From: Flavobacteria bacterium GWA2_35_26
GTDB taxonomy: Bacteria; Bacteroidota; Bacteroidia; Flavobacteriales; Flavobacteriaceae
Direction of reading: 5' to 3'
DNA length: 64,000 nt
Assembly (NCBI GenBank): GCA_001800905.1
Contig: MGWH01000002.1
Location: forward strand, 558,001-622,000
In this document: in pieces, positions 9,500 through 18,821 of the stretch
Layout of the letters: each line of letters starts with the position of its first letter
Position numbering within the stretch: position 1 is the first letter of the stretch
Notes under the pieces: model-generated
Seen by the model: the letters and a program-made list of their open reading frames with translations, nothing else
What the model was told of the DNA's origin: nothing
The model's database searches: none
Program-made: the position numbers and the translations under genes

Positions 9500-11035
9500 T
9501 TAGTATCCAGGATTTTGAGATAAATTAGAGTTAAATAATGCATCCGCAGGAATTGGATACAATAAATATTTAGCATCAGAAGCATATGGTTTCAAAGCTC
9601 TAGCAGCAAGGAATTTTCCAAAACGAATTGCATCGTTTCTTCTCCATCCTTCCCACCATAATTCACGACCTCTTTCAGCATAGATACCATCTAAAGTAGC
9701 AGCAGCAGCAGTTACACCTGATCTTGCAGCCAATTGAGACATAATAGTACCTACTGAACCTGATCCACCTCTAGCAATTGCTTCTGCTTTCATTAACAAA
9801 GCATCAGAATAACGCATCAAGATCAAATCATTATCTGGTTGACCAAGGTTGTCAGCATCTGGAATGTATTTAATACCACGAACACCAGCAGTTTCAAGTG
9901 AAGCACCTGAAGTAATTAATGTTACGTTAGCAGTAAAATTCAAAGGATTGTTGTTTCTATCTTTCAATGCATTTGCAGGAATTGCAGTTCCGTTTTTATA
10001 CATTTGACCTTCTAAGAAACCAATACCTTTACCTGAAGCATCTACTGTGTAAGTATAACCAGGAGCAGCATAGTGAGCACGATTATCAGCAGCATTAAAT
10101 GTGCTATAGTAATCAGCTACAGTAGCAAATCCATTCCATCCGTCTGGAGTTTGGTTGTAGTGGTTACACATTCTCCATTTAGACTGCATTCCTCCACCTT
10201 CACCACCTTTGTTATTTTTAGAAGAAAAAATAATTTCAGATGAAGTATTGTTGTTTGGAGCAAAGTTTGACCAATAGTTAGACGCTAATGAATTAGTTAA
10301 TGCATCAACATTTTGAACTACTTTAGTCATATCAGCTGCATCAAAAGTGTAAGGTCCAGCTGGATTAGCAGCAGTAAATACACCTTTGTTCAAATATACT
10401 TTAGCTAATAAGAAACGAGCTGCATCTTTGTTAGCAATACTTGCATCTCCAGCTGTTCTTGCAGGTAATGCATTAACAATAGCTTCTAATTCAGAGATGA
10501 TAAATCCTGTAGCTTCAGCACGAGTCCATACTTTAGGATCATCTAATTTACTAGAACCAGCTGGTCTGTAAGGTACTTGACCGAATAAATCTACTACGTT
10601 ATAAATATACCATGCACGTAAGAAACGAGCTTCTACAACTTGAGTAGCAGTTCCTCCATTTTCAATTACCAAATTACAGTTGTAAACATTTGATAATAAA
10701 GAGTTCCAAGCGTTTCTAACCTCACCGTGATCCGGTGCCCAAGTTTGTGTATGAATTTGTCTCCAAACTCCATTATCATCCCAGTCACCACCACGAGTTG
10801 GTCCAACCATTGCGTCTGTAGACATTTCATTCAATGCATACACACCACCTTGGCCGTTAAAATCTCTTAAACCATTATAAGCAGAGGTTAAAACTGCAGC
10901 AGTATTTACTGCAGTACCTCCTGAGGTATTATTTGATACACCATCTAAGATTTCTTCATCTAAGTTAGTACATCCGATACTAAAAGATACTATACCTAAG
11001 TACAATAAACCTTTTATTATGTTATTTCTTTTCAT
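9500..11035 (-). CDS. susD: SusD/RagB-family glycan-binding outer-membrane lipoprotein
   Basis: 511 residues with a lipoprotein signal (Cys in SFSIGCTNLDEE). The N-terminal TPR-like helices include VVEARFLRAWYIYNVVDLFG and DAARFLLAKVYLNKG, and the C-terminus has the usual ERGRELWWEGWRRNDAIRFG signature of RagB/SusD proteins. SusD proteins sit on the cell surface as a lid over the SusC barrel and capture oligosaccharides. It follows susC by 11 bp, the normal order. Divergent GH32 and fructokinase genes point to a fructan or sucrose ligand, which is inferred from context. The start at 11035 gives the signal peptide directly. Confidence 0.93.
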   Translation of the reverse strand: MKRNNIIKGLLYLGIVSFSIGCTNLDEEILDGVSNNTSGGTAVNTAAVLTSAYNGLRDFNGQGGVYALNEMSTDAMVGPTRGGDWDDNGVWRQIHTQTWAPDHGEVRNAWNSLLSNVYNCNLVIENGGTATQVVEARFLRAWYIYNVVDLFGQVPYRPAGSSKLDDPKVWTRAEATGFIISELEAIVNALPARTAGDASIANKDAARFLLAKVYLNKGVFTAANPAGPYTFDAADMTKVVQNVDALTNSLASNYWSNFAPNNNTSSEIIFSSKNNKGGEGGGMQSKWRMCNHYNQTPDGWNGFATVADYYSTFNAADNRAHYAAPGYTYTVDASGKGIGFLEGQMYKNGTAIPANALKDRNNNPLNFTANVTLITSGASLETAGVRGIKYIPDADNLGQPDNDLILMRYSDALLMKAEAIARGGSGSVGTIMSQLAARSGVTAAAATLDGIYAERGRELWWEGWRRNDAIRFGKFLAARALKPYASDAKYLLYPIPADALFNSNLSQNPGY

Positions 11036-11046
11036 TGATATTAGTA

Positions 11047-14022
11047 TTAAAAAGTTACATTAAGACCTAAAGCAATTGCTTTTGAACGTGGGTAAGATAA
11101 ATAATCGATACCAGCAGATGGCACACCGTTAAGTGATTTATCTGTATTCACCTCAGGATCTAAACCAGAGTAGTTAGTGAATAACAATAAGTTTTGTCCA
11201 TTCACAAAGAAACGAGCTGATTTAATTTTCAATTTATCCAATCCAGCACCTGTGAAAGTATAACCTAAAGTTAAGTTACCCATTCTCAAGAAATCTCCTT
11301 TTTCTAAATATTTAGTAGAAGGTGAGTTAGGATCTCCTTGCGCTTGAGCAGAAGAAGCAACACTAGCAGGCATGTTTCTTCCTCCAAGGAAAGCTCCTTT
11401 AAAGAAATAGGCATTAGCAGTATTATTATACAAATAGTGACCAAAAGCACCGTAGAATGAAACTGCAGCGTCAAAGTTTTTGTATGTTACATTAGTAGAG
11501 AAACCTAAGTTCATTTTAGGCAAACCTGTTTTTCCAACTAATTTTTTAGCAGCTAAACCTAATGAAGCATCTGCACCAGCAGCATCAGCATAAACTGAAG
11601 CACCAGTAGAATCAAATCCTCTCCACTCATACATATAGTAGCTGTAGATTGGCTCATTATTAGTTACAACTTGCGCATAAGCACCTGATAAACCTTGTCC
11701 GTGTAAAGCACCTGCTTGAATAAATCCAGCGAAGTTTTCAATTTTGTTAGACAAGAATGAAGCATTTGCAGAAACATCCCAAGTTAATTTTTCAGAATCA
11801 ATCAATTTGTAGTTTGCACTTACCTCAATACCATTGTTGATCAAGTTTCCAGGTAAGTTAACGAAACGTGGAGACGGTGGACCTGGTTGAGTAGCCGCAG
11901 AAGGCACTGGGAAGATTAAATCTTGAGTATCTCTTTGGAAGTAATCAACAGAACCTGTTAATCTATTGTTCAACAAACCGAAATCAACACCAACACCGTA
12001 AGATGTAGTAGTTTCCCATTTCAAATCTGCATTATCATTAGTATCAACATTTAAATTACCGTTGTTACCATATGAAGCACGAGCTACTGCAGAGTTTACA
12101 GCAAATTCTTGATTTCCTGTTACACCGTAGTTAGTTCTAACTTTCAAGTTGTTCAATAAACCTGCTTTGTCTTCAAATACTTTGTATCCAACACCAACAG
12201 AAGGAAAAGATCCGTATTTGTTATTTGCACCTAATTTAGTAGAACCGTCCACACGAAGTGTAGCTGTAACTAATAAATTTTTGTACAATGTAGCATTTAC
12301 TCTTGTAAAATAAGATTGCAATTCAACACGGTTTCTCCAAGAAGAAGCACGGTATTCGTTTTGCAAACCACCTTCGATATTGTCAATCAAGTTAGTTTGT
12401 TTTGCATCAAAACCTTTAGCAGAAACATCACTTCCGTTAGCAGTATAGTCATAGTAAGAATAACCTAATAAAGCATCAAATTGGAAATTATCGTTAATTG
12501 TTTTGTTGTAGTTCAAAGTATGCTCAAATGTTCTGTTTAATTTTTCAACATTTGAAATACCAGCCTGTCCAAATTTAGGAGCAGTAGCTCCTGGAGCAGT
12601 AGCTTGAGCTACGTTTTGAATATCAATTCCTGGAGATAATTGGAATTTTCTACTAGAATTAGAAGTTTCAACACCTACTAAAAATTGATAATTCAAGTTA
12701 TCATTGATTTTTAAAGTAGATTTAACACTAGCCAATAATTTTTGAGTATTTGCATAATCTGTATAAGCATCAGATAATTGAGCTGGGTTAATGTAAGTAT
12801 TACTCACTACATTGTAAGAACCATCTGCATTACGCAATTTTGTAGTTGGGTTCCAGTAAATAGCAGTTCCCATCAAGTTACCAATATAACCAGCACTGTT
12901 TGAAATCAAAGCAGATTGGTCTCTTAAACTTGAGTAATTCACTTTAGTATCAATTTTCAAATCACCTCCAAAAAAGTCATTAGAGTTGTTGAAAGCAATT
13001 GTATACTTATCTAATCCTGTTTTGTTTACAATACCTTCAGTATTTGAAGCACCAATAGATAAACGAGTTGATGAATTATCAGAAGATTTTGTGAACGATA
13101 CATCATGATTAGAAGAGAAAGCATTTCTTAAAACTTCTTTTTCCCAGTTGTAACCAGTAGAACCATTATTTGGACCTCCGTTAGCAACGAATTCAGCAGA
13201 GTTCATCAATTTCAAGTTACTAGCTAAAGAACTGAAAGTAAATGAATTTGAATACGTTAACTGAGCTTCTTTAGATTTAGATTTTTTAGTAGTAATAACA
13301 ATTACACCATTTGCTCCACGAGAACCATAAATAGCAGTAGAAGACGCATCTTTAAGAATTGTCATACTTTCAATATCATTTTGGTTGATGAAGTTCAATG
13401 GGTTTCTAGCAGAAGATCCACCTAAACCAATATCACTTCCACCTGCAGTAATGTCTCCACCATCTAAAGGCACACCATCCACAACAATAAGCGGACCGTT
13501 ACCTGAACGAATAGAAGAGTTACCACGGATTCTGATGCTTGCACCAGCACCTGGCTCACCACTTGCAGAAGTTACTTGAACCCCTGAAACTTTACCTCTC
13601 AACAAATCTGCTGGAGATGGTGCACCTACGTTGTCAAAGCTTTTTGAGCTTAATTGATCAACTGCTCCGGTAGCATCTTTTTTCTTCACAGAACCGTAAC
13701 CGATAACGACTACTTCTTTTAATTCTGCTGAATCTTCTTTTAAAGTAACATTTACGTTACTTCTTCCCGCTACATTTACTTCTTGACTTTTAAGACCAAT
13801 GTAACTAAAAACTAAAACTGCGTTTGAGCCAGCGTTTTTGATTGTAAATTTACCATCAAAATCAGTTTGTGCTCCTTTTGTCGTTCCTTTAACTAATACA
13901 GAAGCCCCTGGAAGAGGTCCGCTAGCATCGGATACGGTACCTGACACATCTTGCGAGTATGTCAAACTTGTACATAGCATGGTTAGAAAAACCATCAAGC
14001 CTTTAAGTAGACTATTTTTCAT
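11047..14022 (-). CDS. susC: SusC/RagA-family TonB-dependent outer-membrane transporter
   Basis: 991 residues. Signal peptide MKNSLLKGLMVFLTMLCTSL, then a carboxypeptidase-D regulatory-like domain (VSGTVSDASGPLPGASVLVK, residues about 26-100), a TonB-box-like segment (ELKEVVVIGYGS), the plug domain with the ADLLRGKVSGVQV and ASIRIRGNSS motifs, and a beta-barrel ending in KAIALGLNVTF with a terminal Phe. It imports oligosaccharides across the outer membrane using TonB energy, with SusD as partner. A LacI-type operator cluster lies 98-134 bp upstream, and a -7-like TATGTTTG lies on the minus strand at 14078-14071. Substrate assignment (levan, inulin or sucrose-type) rests on the divergent GH32/fructokinase operon. 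Confidence 0.95.
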   Translation of the reverse strand: MKNSLLKGLMVFLTMLCTSLTYSQDVSGTVSDASGPLPGASVLVKGTTKGAQTDFDGKFTIKNAGSNAVLVFSYIGLKSQEVNVAGRSNVNVTLKEDSAELKEVVVIGYGSVKKKDATGAVDQLSSKSFDNVGAPSPADLLRGKVSGVQVTSASGEPGAGASIRIRGNSSIRSGNGPLIVVDGVPLDGGDITAGGSDIGLGGSSARNPLNFINQNDIESMTILKDASSTAIYGSRGANGVIVITTKKSKSKEAQLTYSNSFTFSSLASNLKLMNSAEFVANGGPNNGSTGYNWEKEVLRNAFSSNHDVSFTKSSDNSSTRLSIGASNTEGIVNKTGLDKYTIAFNNSNDFFGGDLKIDTKVNYSSLRDQSALISNSAGYIGNLMGTAIYWNPTTKLRNADGSYNVVSNTYINPAQLSDAYTDYANTQKLLASVKSTLKINDNLNYQFLVGVETSNSSRKFQLSPGIDIQNVAQATAPGATAPKFGQAGISNVEKLNRTFEHTLNYNKTINDNFQFDALLGYSYYDYTANGSDVSAKGFDAKQTNLIDNIEGGLQNEYRASSWRNRVELQSYFTRVNATLYKNLLVTATLRVDGSTKLGANNKYGSFPSVGVGYKVFEDKAGLLNNLKVRTNYGVTGNQEFAVNSAVARASYGNNGNLNVDTNDNADLKWETTTSYGVGVDFGLLNNRLTGSVDYFQRDTQDLIFPVPSAATQPGPPSPRFVNLPGNLINNGIEVSANYKLIDSEKLTWDVSANASFLSNKIENFAGFIQAGALHGQGLSGAYAQVVTNNEPIYSYYMYEWRGFDSTGASVYADAAGADASLGLAAKKLVGKTGLPKMNLGFSTNVTYKNFDAAVSFYGAFGHYLYNNTANAYFFKGAFLGGRNMPASVASSAQAQGDPNSPSTKYLEKGDFLRMGNLTLGYTFTGAGLDKLKIKSARFFVNGQNLLLFTNYSGLDPEVNTDKSLNGVPSAGIDYLSYPRSKAIALGLNVTF

Positions 14023-14070
14023 ACGTAATAAATAAGTTGGTTAATAAATGGTTTGTTTTAAATATTGAGC

Positions 14071-14078
14071 CAAACATA
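14071..14078 (-). promoter_or_regulatory. Possible -7 element of the susC promoter
   Basis: On the minus strand TATGTTTG matches the Bacteroidota -7 consensus TAnnTTTG and would start transcription about 40 bases before the susC ATG. No TTG or TTTG -33 element is found at 17-23 bases upstream. The promoter may therefore be weak or depend on a regulator at the operator cluster further upstream. Confidence 0.4.
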
Positions 14079-14119
14079 ATACTAATTTTATGAAAAAATT
14101 AAGAAAAAGTGAACTATAT

Positions 14120-14156
14120 CGTTTTCGGGGCATCGAAAACGTTTTCGATTCGAAAA
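14120..14156. promoter_or_regulatory. LacI-family operator cluster upstream of susC
   Basis: The core is an 18-bp perfect palindrome ATCGAAAACGTTTTCGAT at 14132-14149. A CGTTTTCG half-site at 14120-14127 sits six bases to its left. A further overlapping palindrome, TTTTCGA-T-TCGAAAA, is at 14142-14156. The core and left half-site repeat those at 396-424. The cluster centre is about 65 bp upstream of the putative susC -7 element, between susC and the divergent GH32 gene, so it could act on either. The regulator is inferred to be one of the two LacI-family proteins in the window. Confidence 0.72.
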
Positions 14157-14522
14157 TTAATACCATAAAAAAACACGCAAAAAAATAGCTATTCTGTAAA
14201 AAAAAACGACTAAAAAAATACATTTAGTATATTTAAATCAAATACATTGAAAAAACGATGAATTTTATTCAATAAAAAGCTTGAAATTATATTTTTATTG
14301 CGAATTCTATAAAATAGTAAAAAATATATTTTTACAACTTAAACAATTCCTTAATCCTATCCATATGAGTTAAAATTTGGACATTTAAAATTATTCGATC
14401 AAATTAAGCCGTAACAATACTGAACCGACAACGATTTCGGAAAAATTCTACACATTAATATATATACAGAAGCCATCTTTTCATAAAAAGAATACTATTT
14501 TTAGCTCCCAATAAAAATCAAG
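14157..14522. other. AT-rich divergent intergenic region between susC and the GH32 gene
   Basis: About 370 bases with no credible ORF. It must contain the promoter of the plus-strand fructan operon. A near-consensus TA-AAA-TTTG is present around 14372-14380, but its spacer is three bases where two are expected. No further copy of the CGAAAACGTTTTCG operator was found; only a degenerate TTTCGGAAA occurs near 14436-14444. Confidence 0.5.
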
Positions 14523-16109
14523 ATGAAAAACAAAAAGAAAATAATCCTACTAGGCGGCTTAATTTTAGGTACTCTATTTCACTTCAATAGCCAAGCTCAA
14601 GAAAAAAATGCTATTTCGATTTCATCAAAAGAAATACAAAAGGTTGATGCAACCCAATATTACAAAGAACCTTTTCGACCGCAATTCCATTTTTCGCCAG
14701 AAAAAAAATGGATGAATGACCCGAATGGAATGTTGTTTCACAATGGAACCTACCATTTGTTTTACCAATACTATCCAGATGACATAGTCTGGGGACCTAT
14801 GCATTGGGGACATGCCACTAGTAAAGATTTAATTCATTGGCAACATCAAAAAATTGCCTTATTCCCTGATGAATTAGGATACATATTTTCAGGTAGTGCG
14901 GTAATGGATACCAACAACACTTCAGGACTTGGAACAAAAGAAAACCCTCCAATGATCGCCGTTTTTACATACCATAACATGGAATTTGAAAAGGCAGGAA
15001 AAATTAATACCCAAACTCAAGGTTTAGCTTACAGTATAGATCAAGGAGAAACTTGGAAAAAATACAACGCCAATCCAATTATCAATAACATAACCTTAAA
15101 GGATTTTAGAGATCCTAAAGTGTTTTGGAACGAGGAGACAAATCAATGGGATTTGGTTTTAGTTGCAGGCGATCGTGCTCAAATATACACTTCAGCTAAT
15201 TTACTTCAATGGAAACTAGAAAGCGAATTTGGGCAAAATAAAGGGGCTCATGGAGGCGTTTGGGAATGTCCTGATTTGTTTAAAGTAAAAGTAAACGGAA
15301 CTCAAGAAGAAAAATGGGTTCTTTTAGTGAGTATTAATCCGGGGGGGCCAAATGGTGGTTCGGCAACACAATATTTTGTAGGTGATTTTGATGGAAAAAC
15401 CTTTACCACTTCTCAAAAAGAAACCAAATGGGTAGACTATGGAACGGATAATTATGCCGGTGTTACGTATAATGATGCTCCAGGTGGAGAACGCATTTTC
15501 TTAGGATGGATGAGTAATTGGAATTATGCCCGAGATACGCCAACAACCAATTGGCGAAGTGCAATGACGTTGCCAAGAACACTTTCGCTTTCCACAATTA
15601 AAGGAGATTATGTATTACAAAGTCAGCCTGTTGCACAATTAGATAAGCAATTATCAACAGACTTTTCTATTGAAAAAATTAAATTAAATAAAGGTGTAGA
15701 TAAAGTATTTGCTTACTCCAATGTAAATCAATCTAAAATCCAATTTAAAGCGGAAAACAAAAATCTTAAATTAGTATTTTCGAATGATGCAAATGATTTG
15801 TTAGTACTTCAATACGATGCTCAAAAACAAACTTTTGCTATTGACAGACGACTTTCAGGAAAAGTGAATTTCGAGAAAAGTTTTGGCGAAAAAATTCATA
15901 CAACTCCTACTCCGAATATAATTACAAAAAACATCGATTTTCAAATCATATTGGATTGGTCTTCTATTGAAATTTTCTTAAACGGAGGAGTATATTCGTT
16001 TACAGAACAAATTTTCCCGAACCAACCTTACACTAAATTAACCATTCAATCAGATGAAAATCAAGAGATTAAAACACTTTCTTTTCAATCTATAAAAGGA
16101 ATTTGGTAA
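14523..16109 (+). CDS. GH32 glycoside hydrolase (levanase/inulinase/invertase type), secreted
   Basis: 528 residues with an N-terminal signal peptide (hydrophobic residues 7-21, cleavage near FNSQAQ). The five-bladed propeller of GH32 is marked by WMNDPNGM with the catalytic nucleophile Asp66, FRDP with the transition-state Asp197, and WECPD with the acid/base Glu248. The C-terminal beta-sandwich ends near residue 525 (FLNGGVYSFTEQIF). The length fits exo-acting fructosidases. It hydrolyses beta-fructosides (levan, inulin or sucrose) and releases fructose, probably in the periplasm or at the surface. It opens the plus-strand operon, followed after 46 bp by a sugar transporter and then a fructokinase, the expected path for fructose. 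Whether it prefers levan, inulin or sucrose is not visible. Confidence 0.93.
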   Translation: MKNKKKIILLGGLILGTLFHFNSQAQEKNAISISSKEIQKVDATQYYKEPFRPQFHFSPEKKWMNDPNGMLFHNGTYHLFYQYYPDDIVWGPMHWGHATSKDLIHWQHQKIALFPDELGYIFSGSAVMDTNNTSGLGTKENPPMIAVFTYHNMEFEKAGKINTQTQGLAYSIDQGETWKKYNANPIINNITLKDFRDPKVFWNEETNQWDLVLVAGDRAQIYTSANLLQWKLESEFGQNKGAHGGVWECPDLFKVKVNGTQEEKWVLLVSINPGGPNGGSATQYFVGDFDGKTFTTSQKETKWVDYGTDNYAGVTYNDAPGGERIFLGWMSNWNYARDTPTTNWRSAMTLPRTLSLSTIKGDYVLQSQPVAQLDKQLSTDFSIEKIKLNKGVDKVFAYSNVNQSKIQFKAENKNLKLVFSNDANDLLVLQYDAQKQTFAIDRRLSGKVNFEKSFGEKIHTTPTPNIITKNIDFQIILDWSSIEIFLNGGVYSFTEQIFPNQPYTKLTIQSDENQEIKTLSFQSIKGIW

Positions 16110-16155
16110 ATACTATTTACAACCTAAATTAACTAAACCATAAAAACTAAAAAAA

Positions 16156-17484
16156 ATGAACAACAAAAAAATTCTTTACTGGTCTATTGTAGTAGCCTTG
16201 GCCGGGTTCTTATTCGGCTTTGATACCGTAGTAATTTCAGGAGCCGACAAACAATTGCAACAATTATGGGGATCCTCCGATTTGTATCACGGATTAGTAG
16301 TGATGTCATCAGCCCTTTGGGGAACCGTTATTGGTGCCATATTTGGTTCGTATCCAACCAATATTCTTGGTAGAAAAAAGACCTTAATTATCATTGGATT
16401 ATTATTTTTCATCTCGGCAATCGGAACTGCATTTGCTACTGATTCTATCATCTTCTCTATCTTTAGATTTTTAGGCGGAATTGGAATTGGTGCTTCAACT
16501 ATTGCAGCCCCAACCTATGTTTCTGAGATCGCGCCTGCAAAGGATCGAGGAAAATTAGTAGCCTTGTACCAATTTAATATTGTTTTTGGAATTCTAATCG
16601 CCTTCACTTCTAATTTTTACTTGCAAGATATTGGAGAAAACTCTTGGCGATGGATGCTTGGAATTCAAGCCTTTCCAGCATTTGTTTACACCTTATTAGT
16701 TTTTGGAATTCCAGAAAGTCCGCGTTGGATTTTTGAATACAAAAAAGACAGAGCCCAAGCTATTTCCATCTTGAAACAAATCAATTCTGACGCTCAAGCA
16801 GAAGAAGAAATTGCAGCCATGGAAATAGAAACTGCTCAAGAAGTAAAAAACGAATCTATTTTCATGAAAAAATACCGAAAACCATTACTACTTGCCTTTT
16901 TCATTGCATTTTTCAATCAGCTATCTGGAATTAATGCCTTTTTGTATTATGCCCCACGTATTTTTGAATTGGCAGGTTTAGAAAAATCAGCTTCTTTCTT
17001 AAGTAGCATTGGAATTGGAATTATCAATTTGTTATTTACTATGGTTGGTATTTCTTTAATTGACAAATACGGTCGTAAAACCTTGATGTATTTAGGTTCT
17101 TTTGGTTATATAATTTCGTTAGGATTAGTAACAACTGCCTTTTATTTTGAATGGAAAGGAATGGCTGTACCGCTATTTTTCTTCTTGTTCATTGCCTCTC
17201 ATGCCATTGGTCAAGGAGCAGTAATTTGGGTATTTATTTCTGAGTTATTCCCTAACAAATTAAGAGCGGCCGGAACTTCATTTGGCACCTCAGTGCACTG
17301 GGTTTTAGCAGCATTGATTCCGTCATTCATTCCATTTTTATTTAAAGAAATTGGAACCACTACTGTTTTCGCAATTTTCTGCATTATGATGGTATTCCAA
17401 CTCCTTTGGGTATTTTTCAAAATGCCAGAAACTAAAGGAAGAACATTAGAAGAATTGTCTGAAAGTTTATCCAATAACAACTAA
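16156..17484 (+). CDS. Sugar-porter family MFS transporter (probably fructose or glucose)
   Basis: 442 residues, about 12 membrane segments. Sugar-porter signatures are present: FLFGFDTVVISGADKQ in TM1, the NILGRKKTL loop, the GIPESPRWIFEYKK motif after TM6, QLSGINAFLYYAPRIF in TM7, the DKYGRKTLMYLG loop and a C-terminal PETKGRTLEEL. Such proteins import monosaccharides across the inner membrane. The stop codon is two bases before the fructokinase ATG, so the two are translationally linked and fructose is the likely main substrate. A glucose role is equally compatible because a GH13 enzyme in the same operon would release glucose. Confidence 0.9.
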   Translation: MNNKKILYWSIVVALAGFLFGFDTVVISGADKQLQQLWGSSDLYHGLVVMSSALWGTVIGAIFGSYPTNILGRKKTLIIIGLLFFISAIGTAFATDSIIFSIFRFLGGIGIGASTIAAPTYVSEIAPAKDRGKLVALYQFNIVFGILIAFTSNFYLQDIGENSWRWMLGIQAFPAFVYTLLVFGIPESPRWIFEYKKDRAQAISILKQINSDAQAEEEIAAMEIETAQEVKNESIFMKKYRKPLLLAFFIAFFNQLSGINAFLYYAPRIFELAGLEKSASFLSSIGIGIINLLFTMVGISLIDKYGRKTLMYLGSFGYIISLGLVTTAFYFEWKGMAVPLFFFLFIASHAIGQGAVIWVFISELFPNKLRAAGTSFGTSVHWVLAALIPSFIPFLFKEIGTTTVFAIFCIMMVFQLLWVFFKMPETKGRTLEELSESLSNNN

Positions 17485-17486
17485 TT

Positions 17487-18371
17487 ATGGCGACAAAAAT
17501 TGCTTGTTTTGGCGAAGTCTTATTTGACGTTTTTCCAACGCACAGAAAAATAGGCGGAGCACCTTTAAATGTAGGCCTTCGAATGGCTTCACTTGGAATC
17601 GATACGCAGATCATTAGTCGTATTGGACAAGATGAAATCGGGAATGAATTACTTGATTTTGTTTCCCAAAATGGAGTAAGTACCAATTCTATTCAAATAG
17701 ACCCCAATTTTGCTACTGGTGAAGTACTAGTGAAATTAGACGATAAAGGCTCAGCTTCCTATACCATTAATTATCCCGTAGCTTGGGACAAAATTGAAGC
17801 TACAACTGAAGCGAAAAATGTGGTCGCCAATTCCGATGCCTTAGTTTTTGGAAGTTTGGTTTGTCGCGATACAACTTCGTATCAAAGCTTATTAACACTT
17901 TTACATTCGGCAAAATATAAAATATTTGACGTGAATTTAAGAGCGCCATTTTATACTAAAGAATTACTTTCCGAATTAATGAACAAAGCGGATTTCATCA
18001 AATTCAATGATGACGAATTGTATGAAATTAGCGCGTATTTAGGCTCCCCTTTTCATTCTTTGGAACAAAACATGCAGTTTATTGCCGAGAAAACCAACAC
18101 CCAACATATTTGTGTCACCAAAGGGAGTCACGGGGCAGTTTTAATGTACAATAACCAATTATTTTACAATAGCGGATACAAAATAACCGTAGCTGACACC
18201 GTTGGTGCTGGAGATTCATTTTTGGCTGGATTGTTAACCCAATTATTGACTGGAATTGACCCTCAAAAAGCCATTAATTTTGCTTGTGCATTAGGCGCAC
18301 TTGTGGCACAAGAAGAAGGAGCTAATCCAAAAATTTCACCTGAAGCTATTGCAAATTTTATGCAAGTATAA
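17487..18371 (+). CDS. PfkB-family fructokinase
   Basis: 294 residues. The N-terminal CFGEVLFDVFP and KIGGAPLNVG segments bind sugar, and the C-terminal DTVGAGDSF at 237-245 supplies the anion hole and the catalytic base Asp243. The length and the GEVLFD start match bacterial fructokinases within the ribokinase/PfkB family. It would phosphorylate fructose with ATP in the cytoplasm after GH32 cleavage and import. It is tightly packed between the sugar-porter gene (2 bp) and the VOC gene (4 bp). PfkB kinases can act on related sugars, so the exact substrate is supported mainly by the operon. Confidence 0.9.
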   Translation: MATKIACFGEVLFDVFPTHRKIGGAPLNVGLRMASLGIDTQIISRIGQDEIGNELLDFVSQNGVSTNSIQIDPNFATGEVLVKLDDKGSASYTINYPVAWDKIEATTEAKNVVANSDALVFGSLVCRDTTSYQSLLTLLHSAKYKIFDVNLRAPFYTKELLSELMNKADFIKFNDDELYEISAYLGSPFHSLEQNMQFIAEKTNTQHICVTKGSHGAVLMYNNQLFYNSGYKITVADTVGAGDSFLAGLLTQLLTGIDPQKAINFACALGALVAQEEGANPKISPEAIANFMQV

Positions 18372-18375
18372 AAAG

Positions 18376-18792
18376 ATGGATTTAAAAATCAACCACATAC
18401 AACACATTGGCATCCCTGTTTCTAATATTCAAAAATCGATTGGTTTTTATGAAAAATTCGGTTTTACAAATGTAATGCCATCAAGCTTTGAAATAGAGGG
18501 TGAAAAAGGCGGAATTGTAGCCATGATGAAGCGAGATAGTATAATTTTAGAATTGTATCAAATGCCAGCTTCTTATTTAACAGAAATAACAAACAGGAAA
18601 GATGGTCATATTGACCACATTGCTTTTGATGTGGATGATATCGAATTGGCATTTACAACTATAAAAGAAAACCATTTTACCATTCTCGAGAAAGAACCTG
18701 TTTTCCTGAATTTTTGGAACAAAGGATGTAAATATTTCAATATTCTAGGACCTGATGGTGAACGTTTAGAATTCAACGAAATCATTAAATAA
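18376..18792 (+). CDS. VOC (glyoxalase/dioxygenase superfamily) protein
   Basis: 138 residues from the ATG at 18376. A longer reading begins inside the fructokinase gene but its extra 25 residues look non-coding. Two VOC beta-alpha-beta-beta-beta modules are seen: INHIQHIGIPVSNIQKSIGF at the start and GHIDHIAFDVDDIELAF in the middle, ending with GPDGERLEFNEI. Possible metal ligands are the His residues in QHIG and IDHIAF and the Glu in LEFNE. The fold includes lactoylglutathione lyases, epimerases and bleomycin-binding proteins. Its place inside the sugar operon suggests handling of a sugar-derived metabolite such as methylglyoxal or an epimerisable sugar, but this is inference. Confidence 0.8.
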   Translation: MDLKINHIQHIGIPVSNIQKSIGFYEKFGFTNVMPSSFEIEGEKGGIVAMMKRDSIILELYQMPASYLTEITNRKDGHIDHIAFDVDDIELAFTTIKENHFTILEKEPVFLNFWNKGCKYFNILGPDGERLEFNEIIK

Positions 18793-18821
18793 CTATAAAC
18801 TACAACTTAATTATTACCCGC

